Below, piece after piece: positions 17,327 through 25,078 of a stretch of DNA of 35,114 bases. A model generated the notes under the pieces. The model made no database searches and was not told the origin of the DNA. It worked only from the letters and a program-made list of their open reading frames with translations. Position numbers and translations under genes: made by a program. The stretch is from Candidatus Omnitrophota bacterium (GTDB taxonomy: Bacteria > Omnitrophota > Gorgyraeia > 2-01-FULL-45-10). Location of the stretch: the NCBI GenBank assembly GCA_028716065.1, contig JAQUQN010000004.1, positions 1-35,114 on the forward strand, given 5' to 3'. How positions within the stretch are numbered: position 1 is the stretch's first letter; each line of letters starts with the position of its first letter.

Positions 17327-17390
17327 GAAATTTTAGGGTCCCCGCCTTCGCCAAGGCTTCGGCGGGCAAGCTGCCACTCCCTAAAATTTC
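17327..17390. repeat. Nested hairpin repeat: GC-rich hairpin inside an A/T-rich inverted repeat
   Basis: The outer arms GAAATTTTAGGG (17327-17338) and CCCTAAAATTTC (17379-17390) are perfect reverse complements. Inside sits CCCGCC...GGCGGG (17341-17366) with a TTCGCCAAGGCTTC centre. The sequence without the inner hairpin (TTTAGGGTCC joined to TGCCACTCCCT) occurs at 34831-34851, so the inner hairpin looks inserted. A degenerate relative of the inner part (TCCGCCTTCG...TTCGGCGGA) is at about 24533-24575. Confidence 0.6.
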
Positions 17391-17392
17391 TA

Positions 17393-17683
17393 CCCGTTCC
17401 CCAAGTAAAATATTTTGTGTCCTCAGGCGATGGCAGCATAAGATTTTTTCGCACTTTTTGTTGTAAGGCGGAACTTTTGTGGTAAGCCGGAGCGACTGTA
17501 TAAAAATGCGATACATTAAGGCGGTTTAGGCTTTATCATCGCATTTTTATCCACAGTCCCGTTACATGCCTAATGTAACGGGACGGCAAGCGGAGGCGGC
17601 CACAAAAGTAAACGCCTCACTTGGATAAAGTGCGAAAAAATCTTTAAGCCGCCTTTTGGTGCGGCACACAAAAATGATTTTAC
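17393..17683. repeat. Long nested palindromic repeat element, copy A
   Basis: The element is built of nested inverted arms. From outside in: GTAAAATATTTTGTGT (17405-17420) with ACACAAAAATGATTTTAC (17666-17683, one extra base); GATTTTTTCGCACTTT (17442-17457) with its exact complement (17627-17642); AACTTTTGTGG with CCACAAAAGT. Two inner hairpins follow: GACTGT-A-TAAAAATGCGAT with ATCGCATTTTTA...ACAGTC, and CCCGTTACAT with ATGTAACGGG. The core is near-identical to copy B at 24721-25014, with differences confined mainly to one loop. No protein of its own is evident. It fills most of the 500-base gap between the genes at 17239 and 17752. Confidence 0.85.
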
Positions 17684-17698
17684 GACCCGCTTTTTTAA

Positions 17699-17728
17699 TT
17701 GGAGATTTGGCGTAAGACGAGGTATAAT
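17699..17728 (+). promoter_or_regulatory. Promoter for the 17752 operon
   Basis: TTGGAG (17699-17704), an 18-base spacer and a consensus TATAAT (17723-17728). It begins 15 bases after the end of repeat copy A. Confidence 0.5.
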
Positions 17729-17751
17729 CCTGGTAAAACAAGGAGATGGAT

Positions 17752-18933
17752 ATGAAGAATATGAGATGGAACGTGTTGTCGAGGGCGGTGGCGGTGCCGT
17801 TATGTTTCTCTTTTTTGCTTACCGGCTGCGCGTCCTTTCCGGTCCAGACCGGAGCCAAATACGCCAAGGACCTCTACAGGCGTATCCCTTATAAGGTAGA
17901 GGGTCAGTACAGGGTGATAAATGTCTTTTACGCGACCGACAGGGTAGTAGAGGAGAAGAAAGATTCCTCATTATCCTTTAAGCATAAAATGGCCAAGGGC
18001 ATGACATACGGCGACCTGACCGTCAAGATAGACCCCAGCATAAAGATAGGAAAGATGCTTCCGCGCAGGTTAAAGATGAAGGGCGAGATAGGCATCCAGG
18101 AGATAGCGAGGTTGAATGACGACGTATTCATTAAGCAGTTGACCGACGCCGTCGCCGCCTCTCCGCATAACTCATTGCTCGTGATGGTATTCGGCTACAA
18201 GGACGATTTCGAGGCCACAGCCATAAAGGCGGCGTATTTCTCGTATCTTCTGGACGTCAACACACCGGTTCTCTTGTTCGATTGGCCCGGCGACCAGCCG
18301 TTCGCCATCGCAGGTTATTTCACGGCGCAGTCTTGCGCCAAGGAATCGGGGCCATATTTAGGCGAGCTATTGACGACGATAATACGTAAAGTGAAGCCGG
18401 AAAAGCTATGGGTAAAGGCATCGAGCCTAGGATGCCAGGTGGTCTGCGACGCTTTCGACCACATGTATAAATATGATGACCTTTCGGACGCGGACATGGA
18501 AATAGACCACGTTATCCTTGCCGCGCCGGATGTTGGACAGAATGAATTTGATAACCAGTTCAAGGATGAGCTGGCCGCGCTTTCGAAAAAACTCACGACC
18601 TACGTATCCTCCAATGATACGGCTCTATTGATGAGCGGGATGTTGAACCAGGAGAAGCGGCTTGGCAGGCAAAAGGAGGTCCCCCACGAACAGTTTGACG
18701 AGGCAAAGGACCTGCTCTATCTTAAGTCGCTCCATCCCGACAGGATCACCGTCATAGATGTGACGCCCATCAACGTGGCGTCTTACAAGCACGGTTATTA
18801 TCTGGAGTGCCCGGAATTTTATGACGACTTTTACATGCGTATCTTCGATAAAGACCCGAACGTGAATAGACGTCTATATCTTCTCACGTTCAAGGATAAG
18901 GTAGATTATTGGGTGCTGCAGAACGACAAGTGA
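17752..18933 (+). CDS. DUF900-like alpha/beta hydrolase lipoprotein with altered active-site motifs
   Basis: 393 residues from ATG 17752; an in-frame ATG at 17746 abuts the AAGGAG ribosome site, so 17752 (six-base spacing) is preferred. Lipobox LLTGC gives an acylated cysteine near residue 25. The chain follows the DUF900 (PF05990) pattern: VINVFYATDR near the start, VMVFGYKDDFEAT where HGYN is usual, VLLFDWPGD, KASSLGCQVVCDAF where AHSMGN is usual, HVILAAPDV, YVSSNDTALLMS and a late KHGYYLE histidine. Ser, Asp and His candidates remain, but the elbow and oxyanion motifs are changed. It is followed by an overlapping DUF3108-like gene (GTGA). Substrate unknown. Confidence 0.75.
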   Translation: MKNMRWNVLSRAVAVPLCFSFLLTGCASFPVQTGAKYAKDLYRRIPYKVEGQYRVINVFYATDRVVEEKKDSSLSFKHKMAKGMTYGDLTVKIDPSIKIGKMLPRRLKMKGEIGIQEIARLNDDVFIKQLTDAVAASPHNSLLVMVFGYKDDFEATAIKAAYFSYLLDVNTPVLLFDWPGDQPFAIAGYFTAQSCAKESGPYLGELLTTIIRKVKPEKLWVKASSLGCQVVCDAFDHMYKYDDLSDADMEIDHVILAAPDVGQNEFDNQFKDELAALSKKLTTYVSSNDTALLMSGMLNQEKRLGRQKEVPHEQFDEAKDLLYLKSLHPDRITVIDVTPINVASYKHGYYLECPEFYDDFYMRIFDKDPNVNRRLYLLTFKDKVDYWVLQNDK

Positions 18934-19691
18934 AGCATCTTTTATTAACCTTATTAGCGTTGACATGCGTGGCTGTTGCGCCTGGCGAGACAGAAATAAA
19001 AACGCATCCGGCGCGGTTACCCGTCGGTGAAGTATTGGTTTATAAAGTGACGTGGCTGGGCATACCCGTAGGCACGGCGAAGGCATCCGTAAAGGGAATA
19101 AAGAAGATAAACGGACGCGATGCCTATGAGCTGGAGATCGAGGCCAGGACCAACGAATTTTGTTCCCGCATATACAGGATCGAGGACCGCTACATATCTT
19201 ACATGGATGTTAACGAACTCTACACGCTGCGCCACGAAGTTTACCGCCGTGACGGCCGCTACAGGAAGGACGCCGTCACGGATTTTGACCAGATAAACCA
19301 CAAGGCCTATTTTCAGAACTTCCTCGATAAATCGAAAAAGGTGTTGGATATCCCGCCCGGAGTGCAGGACCCGGTCAGCATGATCTATTACTTCAGGATG
19401 GTCCCGCTCAAGATAGGCGAGATGAAAGAATATAACGTTTATAATAACGAATCCACGTACCAGATTTACGGCGTGGCGGACCGCTTGGGCATGATAAAGG
19501 TGCCGCATCTGGGCATGAGGAAGGTCTTTCATCTGCAGCCGTACGCGAAACTTAAAGGCGAGGAAGTAAAGAGAGGCAGGGCGAGCGCCTATTTCAGCTG
19601 CGATGAGGACAGGATACCTTTAATAGGCATCGTCAAGGGGCCCGTATTTACTCAGGTCGTAGGTTATTTGGAAAAAGGGGATCCTTCTTAA
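18930..19691 (+). CDS. DUF3108-like secreted protein
   Basis: 253 residues from GTG 18930, whose GTGA overlaps the stop of the upstream hydrolase; this gives a proper signal sequence (VKHLLLTLLALTCVAVAPGE). The body matches the DUF3108 (PF11306) pattern: LPVGEVLVYKVTWLGIPVGTA, a long run of antiparallel strands, DYRIE-like YRIEDRYISYMD, DPVSMIYYFR, and a C-terminal 'DE-RIPLIGIVKGPVFTQVVGYL'. Members are predicted to be periplasmic or outer-membrane-associated beta proteins; their role is poorly known. Translational coupling suggests it works with the hydrolase. A terminator lies about 75 bases downstream. Confidence 0.8.
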   Translation: MKHLLLTLLALTCVAVAPGETEIKTHPARLPVGEVLVYKVTWLGIPVGTAKASVKGIKKINGRDAYELEIEARTNEFCSRIYRIEDRYISYMDVNELYTLRHEVYRRDGRYRKDAVTDFDQINHKAYFQNFLDKSKKVLDIPPGVQDPVSMIYYFRMVPLKIGEMKEYNVYNNESTYQIYGVADRLGMIKVPHLGMRKVFHLQPYAKLKGEEVKRGRASAYFSCDEDRIPLIGIVKGPVFTQVVGYLEKGDPS

Positions 19692-19726
19692 TTATAAGAA
19701 TATAGGATATCTTATTAGAAGTCAAA

Positions 19727-19756
19727 TAGTAGGGCACCCTTAAGGGTGCCCTACTA
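19727..19756. repeat. 30-bp perfect palindrome (REP-like), type 2 centre
   Basis: TAGTAGGGCACCCTT (19727-19741) is followed by its exact complement (19742-19756). The outer TAGTAGGG/CCCTACTA arms equal those at 9337-9368, while the central bases differ yet stay fully paired. It lies between the DUF3108-like gene and its terminator. Confidence 0.8.
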
Positions 19757-19764
19757 CTGTGGAT

Positions 19765-19808
19765 AAGCAAATCGTCATTCAGCGTCAGGCCGCGATTTGC
19801 TTTTTTTT
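19765..19808 (+). terminator. Rho-independent terminator after the DUF3108-like gene
   Basis: AAGCAAATCG (19765-19774) pairs with CGATTTGCTT (19793-19802) across an 18-base loop and runs into eight T (19801-19808). Confidence 0.7.
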
Positions 19809-19824
19809 ATTTATAAGGTATACT
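19797..19824 (+). promoter_or_regulatory. Promoter for the sugar-porter operon, overlapping the terminator
   Basis: TTGCTT (19797-19802), a 16-base spacer and TATACT (19819-19824). The -35 box is the 3' arm of the preceding terminator. The ribosome site AGAGGAGG and ATG 19849 follow. Confidence 0.5.
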
Positions 19825-19848
19825 TTAGGTCAAAAGAGGAGGAAAACT

Positions 19849-21300
19849 ATGGGGCCAAAGGCCGAGAACGCGGCGGATAGCCGTATTAAGGTATCCATTT
19901 ATACGATAGCATTTATCGCTGCTTTGGCTGGATTACTCTTTGGGTATGATACCGGTGTGATATCCGGCGCGATACTTTTCATAAAGGACCAGTTCAAGCT
20001 TACCGCAGGCGCTCAGGAAGGCGTGGTCAGTTCCGTCCTCTTGGGAGCGGTCATCGGAGCAGCCTTCAGTGGCGGCATAGCCGACCGGTTCGGGAGGCGC
20101 CGTAGTATAATCGTTACCGCATTGTTATTTGCCGTTGGCGCGATAGGAAGCGCTTTGGCCCCTAATCTTAACATGGACATAGCTTATAGCCAGAGTAACT
20201 TTCATATCACGATACCGGCGGTTGCGGTCATAATACTCTTCCGGCTCATGATAGGCATAGCCATAGGCGTGGCTTCATATGTGGCGCCGTTGTATATCTC
20301 AGAGATCTCACCGGCAGACATAAGAGGCGGGCTCGTTTCCTTAAACCAACTGATGATAACCTGCGGTATTGTCGTGTCTTATTTGGTGGATTACATGCTC
20401 AGCATGGGGCAGCAGGAATGGCGATGGATGTTCGGTTTTGGCGCCATACCGGCCCTCATCCTTATAGTCGGAATGATATCCCTGCCGGATTCTCCGCGTT
20501 GGCTCATGAGTAAAGGGCTTGTCGAGCAGGCCCGCGGCGTCCTTTCACGCACTCATAGGAAAGAGAGCGTGGAAGAGGCGATAAACGAGATCAATAAGAC
20601 ATTGGGCCAGAAGGAATGCAGCTGGGCAGAGGTATTTGAACCCTGCCTCAGGCCGGCGCTCTTTGTGGGAATAATGCTCGCCTTCTTTCAACAGGTTACA
20701 GGTATAAATACGATAATCTATTACGCGCCTACCATATTTGAATTCGCCGGATTTGCATCACATAATGTAGCTATACTTGCCACTATCGGTGTGGGCATGG
20801 TGAACGTCCTCATGACAGTGGTCGCGATATGGCTTTTGGACAAAGTGGGCCGTAAGCCGCTATTATATGTAGGTATGGCCGGGATGGCATTGAGCCTTGG
20901 GATGCTTGGTGTGGCATTTTTCCTGCCGACATTATCCGGCGCGTTAAAATGGATCGCCGTCGGCAGCGTGCTATGTTATATAGCGTCTTTCGCCGTCAGT
21001 TTAGGCCCCATATTCTGGCTCCTGATAGCCGAGATATATCCTTTGAGGGTCCGGGGCAGGGCGATGAGTCTGGCAACAGTGGCCAATTGGGGATTCAATA
21101 TGATAGTGGCCGCCACGTTCCTTACTTTGATGGAAAAGCTCGGAAAACCGGGAGCGTTCTGGTTATACGGCGCGCTCTCCGTAGCCGGTATTATCTTTAC
21201 ATATCTATTCGTGCCGGAGACTAAGGGAAAGACGCTGGAACAGATAGAGGAACATCTGCGCAGCGGTAAAAGTTTAAGGACACTCAAGGCCCAGGCATAA
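19849..21300 (+). CDS. MFS sugar porter (XylE/GalP/glucose-transporter family)
   Basis: 483 residues from ATG 19849, chosen because AGAGGAGG precedes it; an upstream in-frame ATG at 19759 would read through the terminator. Family marks: GYDTGVISGAILFIKD in helix 1, GGIADRFGRRRS between helices 2 and 3, PDSPRWLMSKG in the central loop, QQVTGINTIIYYAP in helix 7, DKVGRKPLL and the C-terminal VPETKGKTLEQIEEH. About 12 membrane helices are expected. Such porters bring hexoses or pentoses across the inner membrane with protons. The OprB-type porin starts nine bases downstream, so the two form an inner plus outer-membrane uptake pair. Confidence 0.92.
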   Translation: MGPKAENAADSRIKVSIYTIAFIAALAGLLFGYDTGVISGAILFIKDQFKLTAGAQEGVVSSVLLGAVIGAAFSGGIADRFGRRRSIIVTALLFAVGAIGSALAPNLNMDIAYSQSNFHITIPAVAVIILFRLMIGIAIGVASYVAPLYISEISPADIRGGLVSLNQLMITCGIVVSYLVDYMLSMGQQEWRWMFGFGAIPALILIVGMISLPDSPRWLMSKGLVEQARGVLSRTHRKESVEEAINEINKTLGQKECSWAEVFEPCLRPALFVGIMLAFFQQVTGINTIIYYAPTIFEFAGFASHNVAILATIGVGMVNVLMTVVAIWLLDKVGRKPLLYVGMAGMALSLGMLGVAFFLPTLSGALKWIAVGSVLCYIASFAVSLGPIFWLLIAEIYPLRVRGRAMSLATVANWGFNMIVAATFLTLMEKLGKPGAFWLYGALSVAGIIFTYLFVPETKGKTLEQIEEHLRSGKSLRTLKAQA

Positions 21301-21309
21301 GAGGTTGCG

Positions 21310-22701
21310 ATGAGGACAGAGAATAGCATAAGGATTTTTGCCATATTTTTATCGTTGCTTCTTTTATGTTGCGCGTTCTTCGCTCCAAACGTCATGGCTG
21401 GACCAGAACTCGCGAAGAGAGAGATAGCAAAAGAAGAAACGGCATCGCCGTGGTGGATTGCGCCTACTTACAACCCTCGCAACAGCATGACGGGGGATTG
21501 GGGCGGATTCAGAGATAAGCTATCGGATGAAGGGATATTAGTAACATCAACCTATGTATGCGACGTCCTGGCCGATCCCGTAGGCGGCATGAACACCGGG
21601 ACACAGTACAATCATTCCTGGGGCGGAGATATAAACTTCGACCTTGAGAAACTTCTGAATCTCGTAGGATTGCAGTTCCATATATCCTCTCTATGGCGTT
21701 ACGGCGGGAACCTCTCCAAAAAGAATATAGGCAATGATTTTACTGTTAGCAGTATATACGGGTCCCAGGTCTTCAAATTCTACGGCCTCTATTTGGACCA
21801 GTCGTTGTTCGACGGTAAGCTTGACATACGCATCGGGCGCCAGGCCACGGGCGATGATTTCGCCGCTTCGCAGGTCTACCAGATATCACTCAATAACGCC
21901 ATAGACGGCAACCCTGTAAGTTTGCCGCAGAATTCCTTCTTTTCCGCCTATCCCACCGCCGTGTGGGGCGCGCGCATGATCATAAAGCCTTTCAAGGATT
22001 TTTATTCGCTCTCCGGTATCTATAACGCCGACGACAGGGTGGGGCGCGACGAGGCGCACGGGCTGGATTTCAGCCTGCGGTTATCGCAGGGTATATTTTA
22101 CGCGCAGGAATTCGGATACACGCCGAATAACGATAAAGATTCCCAGGGCCTCCCCGGCCATTACAAGATAGGCGCGGTCTATGACAGCGGAAACTTTTAT
22201 GATTTCTATCAGGACAGGGACGGTGGCTCATGGGTAGTGTCTGGAAAATCGCCCAGAAAGATCGCGGGGAACTACGGTTTTTATGCCCTTCAGGATCAGA
22301 TGGTCTACAGGGAGGGAGGTCCCGGCACGGATCAGGGCCTGGTAGAATTCGTGGCCATAACGTGGGCGACACCTAACATAAACAAGTGGCCCTTCTTCAT
22401 AGACGGCGGCCTCATTTATAAGGGGCTAATACCGGGCCGCGACAATGACCTGTCTTCATTCGGTTTCGCTTACGGCCACTATAGCCCGAACATCGCCCAT
22501 TCCGAGAGGGATGACCGCGATATCAACGGCATCCAGACCGATAAGCAGATATTCGAAATGATGTTCGATTTCAGCTATCGCGTCCAGGTGACTCCGTGGA
22601 TGTATGTCCAGCCCGATATACAGTATATCGTCAGACCCAAAGGCACGGGCAAGACGCCTAACGCGATGGTTATAGGTTCACGGCTGGGTATAACTTTCTA
22701 A
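21310..22701 (+). CDS. OprB-type carbohydrate-selective porin
   Basis: 463 residues. Signal sequence about 1-30 (ending NVMAGPE). The N-terminal part has MTGDWGGFRDKLSDEGI, the usual opening of the OprB family (PF04966). Barrel strands rich in aromatic and glycine residues follow (LDIRIGRQATGDDFAASQVY, YPTAVWGARMIIKPF, FYAQEFGYTPN), and it ends in GSRLGITF with a terminal phenylalanine. OprB porins let sugars cross the outer membrane. It is directly downstream of the sugar porter. Its stop overlaps by four bases the stop of the convergent glycosidase gene. Confidence 0.88.
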   Translation: MRTENSIRIFAIFLSLLLLCCAFFAPNVMAGPELAKREIAKEETASPWWIAPTYNPRNSMTGDWGGFRDKLSDEGILVTSTYVCDVLADPVGGMNTGTQYNHSWGGDINFDLEKLLNLVGLQFHISSLWRYGGNLSKKNIGNDFTVSSIYGSQVFKFYGLYLDQSLFDGKLDIRIGRQATGDDFAASQVYQISLNNAIDGNPVSLPQNSFFSAYPTAVWGARMIIKPFKDFYSLSGIYNADDRVGRDEAHGLDFSLRLSQGIFYAQEFGYTPNNDKDSQGLPGHYKIGAVYDSGNFYDFYQDRDGGSWVVSGKSPRKIAGNYGFYALQDQMVYREGGPGTDQGLVEFVAITWATPNINKWPFFIDGGLIYKGLIPGRDNDLSSFGFAYGHYSPNIAHSERDDRDINGIQTDKQIFEMMFDFSYRVQVTPWMYVQPDIQYIVRPKGTGKTPNAMVIGSRLGITF

Positions 22702-24371
22702 TCTTCAATAGCCGGCTTACTCAAATCCTTATCCATGACAACTCTCTCGTATTCCGTAAGAGCCATCATTAACCCTGCCTTTGCCCAGTTGAGCGGCGTG
22801 ATGGGCGATGGAAGGTAGTATCTCTTGCCGTCTATCACCGCCGTATTGATACTTTCCGGGGTCTGCCACGCCTTTACATTTTTACCATCAGCGGTTATCA
22901 TCTCCCCGGTTATCTGTCCGAGCGCGCGCTTCAGGTGGACCGTCGCGAAATAGATATCCTCTCTCTTCAATTTCGGGTCCTTCGTTATCTCGGCTAAGTG
23001 GAGCCTCGCCAGGACGAGGAGGCTGTCGAAGAACCACTGGGCCTCGGTGTCAGGTATGAGCTTGCTCAGCCGCCATAAAAATGCGTTTGCAGATGATGTG
23101 TCGCCGGTAAGTGAAGGTTTATCCTTTTCTTCTTCGGAGGTGTCTTTGATCCAGTAATTTCCTGACTGGTAACTGTCATTACGATAGCGGAGGATCCCCG
23201 CCGGCCGGACGAGCGTTTCGATTATGAGGAGGGCCTTTCTGGCCTCTTCTTCCGAGAGCCCCTCCAAAGGCGATGGTTGTATCAGGACGACCAATGCGAA
23301 ATCGGCAAGACGGAAATGTATATCTTCCGGGTCGTAATCAGGAGATTCGCCCCCGAGCCGCAACTGATATTTTACCTTTGCGAGGCCCCTGTCCACCAGC
23401 CGGCCCAGCATCGGTTCCGTCCACATGCTATGTATTTCGCTTTTGCCGCCGTCTTTTTTAAGAAATTCATCGAATCTATCGCGGAATAATTCCGCTTCGT
23501 CCGAGGCCTTAGAGCCATACATCACGCTTTTCCAGGCCTGTATGGAACGCGTGGCGAGAGCTATGCTGGAGGTATTCCTGCGCTGTATCTCCTCCCATGC
23601 GCCGGCGTCCTCATACTCTTCGAAACCGATACGGTAGAGAAAGAGGGGGTAGAGGCTCAATACCTTTAGACGTTTTTCCGAGAGGTCGTTCGGCCCTACC
23701 ATATTTTTTTCTATTGCCTCGGCGAGCGCCGTGAAGAATAGCCCATGCGCGTCTATTTGGCTATGGTTCCAGGTTTCGGGTTTTCCGTCTATCATGACGT
23801 CGCCCAGGTCCGGAGAGTTGGCATCGAAGCGTATGTGCGGCATCGCCATCGGATCCTTGGATAGTTTAGGGTCGGCGATGATATTCTCGAAGCGCGATAT
23901 CTGCGCGTCGGTCGCGTAATAGTCCCACAATGCAAGTAGCATTCTTCTTGCGTCTTCTCTCCGTTCCGGATCCTGGAGTAATGAATAATATATCCAGACG
24001 CTGTCTCTCACCCATATGGCGTCATAGTGGGTCTCGTCGGTTTTACCGCTGACGGCTCGCGTGGCCGCGGAGGCAAAGCCTCTCTTATTCAGCTCTATGC
24101 GCAGATGAGGAGCGAGCGTCCGACGTATCTCGCCGATCAATTGCTTATCGAGCTTTTTGGCGACCCATTCGGCTATCTTTTCATTGAAAGCTACGACGAA
24201 TTCTCCTTCGGGAGTGAGGACTTCCCTGTAAGGAGTAGTGGATGAGACATAATCCTTCACTTTTTGATAGGCGGACTGTTTTTCATTGGTTTCCGTAGCC
24301 AGAGTAGGTGACAAGCAGACTAAAAAAGCGCCAATTAACAATAAAAACGCTCCCATTATCCGTTTTGACAT
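22698..24371 (-). CDS. Secreted six-hairpin glycosidase, GH15 / phosphorylase-kinase-alpha-like
   Basis: 557 residues; aaaaggagg precedes ATG 24371. Signal sequence 1-25 (ending SPTLATE). The catalytic region resembles the (alpha/alpha)6 domain of glucoamylases and phosphorylase kinase alpha: YDAIWVRDS at 116-124, WNHSQIDAHG at 201-210, then EDAGAWEE at 254-261, followed by SSIALATRSIQAW as in the PhK family. The WEE glutamate is a likely catalytic acid (inference). Secreted enzymes of this kind release glucose from alpha-glucans. It faces the sugar porter/OprB pair, which could take up its product. A possible TATACT -10 box lies at 24402-24397. Confidence 0.75.
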   Translation of the reverse strand: MSKRIMGAFLLLIGAFLVCLSPTLATETNEKQSAYQKVKDYVSSTTPYREVLTPEGEFVVAFNEKIAEWVAKKLDKQLIGEIRRTLAPHLRIELNKRGFASAATRAVSGKTDETHYDAIWVRDSVWIYYSLLQDPERREDARRMLLALWDYYATDAQISRFENIIADPKLSKDPMAMPHIRFDANSPDLGDVMIDGKPETWNHSQIDAHGLFFTALAEAIEKNMVGPNDLSEKRLKVLSLYPLFLYRIGFEEYEDAGAWEEIQRRNTSSIALATRSIQAWKSVMYGSKASDEAELFRDRFDEFLKKDGGKSEIHSMWTEPMLGRLVDRGLAKVKYQLRLGGESPDYDPEDIHFRLADFALVVLIQPSPLEGLSEEEARKALLIIETLVRPAGILRYRNDSYQSGNYWIKDTSEEEKDKPSLTGDTSSANAFLWRLSKLIPDTEAQWFFDSLLVLARLHLAEITKDPKLKREDIYFATVHLKRALGQITGEMITADGKNVKAWQTPESINTAVIDGKRYYLPSPITPLNWAKAGLMMALTEYERVVMDKDLSKPAIED

Positions 24372-24720
24372 TATCCAACCTCCTTTTATACCGTAAAGTA
24401 TACCCTATCATCTCCCCAAAAGCCAGAATGGGAGAAATTCCTCTATAAGGTTCCCCTCTCGGGTGGGCATTTCGCGGGAACGCGTGATTTTCCCCGGCGT
24501 GGAAAATCACGCTCGGAAAAATCGCTCGCTCTCCGCCTTCGCAATCAATAAGGGATAGGTAAGGTGCTTCGGCGGATCCATGCCCGCTCGCGATTTTTAC
24601 GTCCCGCTCCATGCCGCACCCTCGGGGGACCCCTTTTCAGAAGAAAGGAAATTTCGCTTCGCGGAATTCCCTATGCGTCTTATAGGGGGAATTTTAGGGT
24701 GACACGACCGAGACTTTTGT
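24372..24720. other. Gene-free region with several hairpins
   Basis: No convincing gene. Features: GCGTGATTTTCC (24482-24493) with its exact complement at 24501-24512; an imperfect TTTCGC-TTC-GCGGAA palindrome near 24650-24670; a TCCGCCTTCG...TTCGGCGGA pair at about 24533-24575 related to the GC hairpin at 17341-17366; and GAATTTTAGGGT at 24689-24700, the left arm of the repeat at 17327. It looks like layered repeat debris beside repeat copy B. The 84-residue frame at 24564-24815 has no ribosome site and runs into the repeat. Confidence 0.6.
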
Positions 24721-25014
24721 CCCGTTCCCCAAGTAAGATATTTTGTGTCCGGGTAGAGAGCGGTAATACAAGATTTTTTCGCACTTTTTGTTGTAAGGCG
24801 GAACTTTTGTGGTAAGCCGGAGCGACTGTATAAAAATGCGATACATTATGGCGGTTTAGGCAATATCAATCGCATTTTTATCCACAGTCCCGTTACATGC
24901 CTAATGTAACGGGACGGCAAGCGGAGGCGGCCACAAAAGTAAACGCCTCACTTGGATAAAGTGCGAAAAAATCTTTAAGCCGCCTTTTGGCGCGGCGGAC
25001 AAAAATGATTTTAC
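24721..25014. repeat. Long nested palindromic repeat element, copy B
   Basis: Same orientation and structure as copy A at 17393-17683. Outer arms lie at 24733-24748 and around 24997-25014, exact second arms at 24772-24787 and 24958-24973. The core 24771-24986 differs from copy A at only a few positions, mostly in the loop after GCGATACATTA. The outermost stem differs more, but differences such as TGTCCG facing CGGACA keep pairing. It lies just upstream of the galT promoter. Confidence 0.85.
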
Positions 25015-25028
25015 GCCCTTATTTCTGC

Positions 25029-25056
25029 TTGTAATTACAGATTTATAGGGTATAAT
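25029..25056 (+). promoter_or_regulatory. Promoter for the galT-exporter operon
   Basis: TTGTAA (25029-25034), a 16-base spacer and consensus TATAAT (25051-25056), then AAGGAG and ATG 25079. It starts 15 bases after repeat copy B, the same distance as at copy A. Confidence 0.6.
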
Positions 25057-25078
25057 TTTATTAAGTAAAAGGAGTATT

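Noticed and set aside
17393..17683. CRISPR array or tandem repeat interpretation of the long repeat
   Set aside because: The structure is nested inverted arms, not regularly spaced direct repeats with spacers, and there are no cas genes.
19759..19848. N-terminal extension of the sugar porter from ATG 19759
   Set aside because: It would read through the terminator and promoter, and the ribosome site AGAGGAGG clearly serves ATG 19849.
24564..24815. 83-codon plus-strand open frame
   Set aside because: No ribosome site, and it runs across hairpins into repeat copy B.
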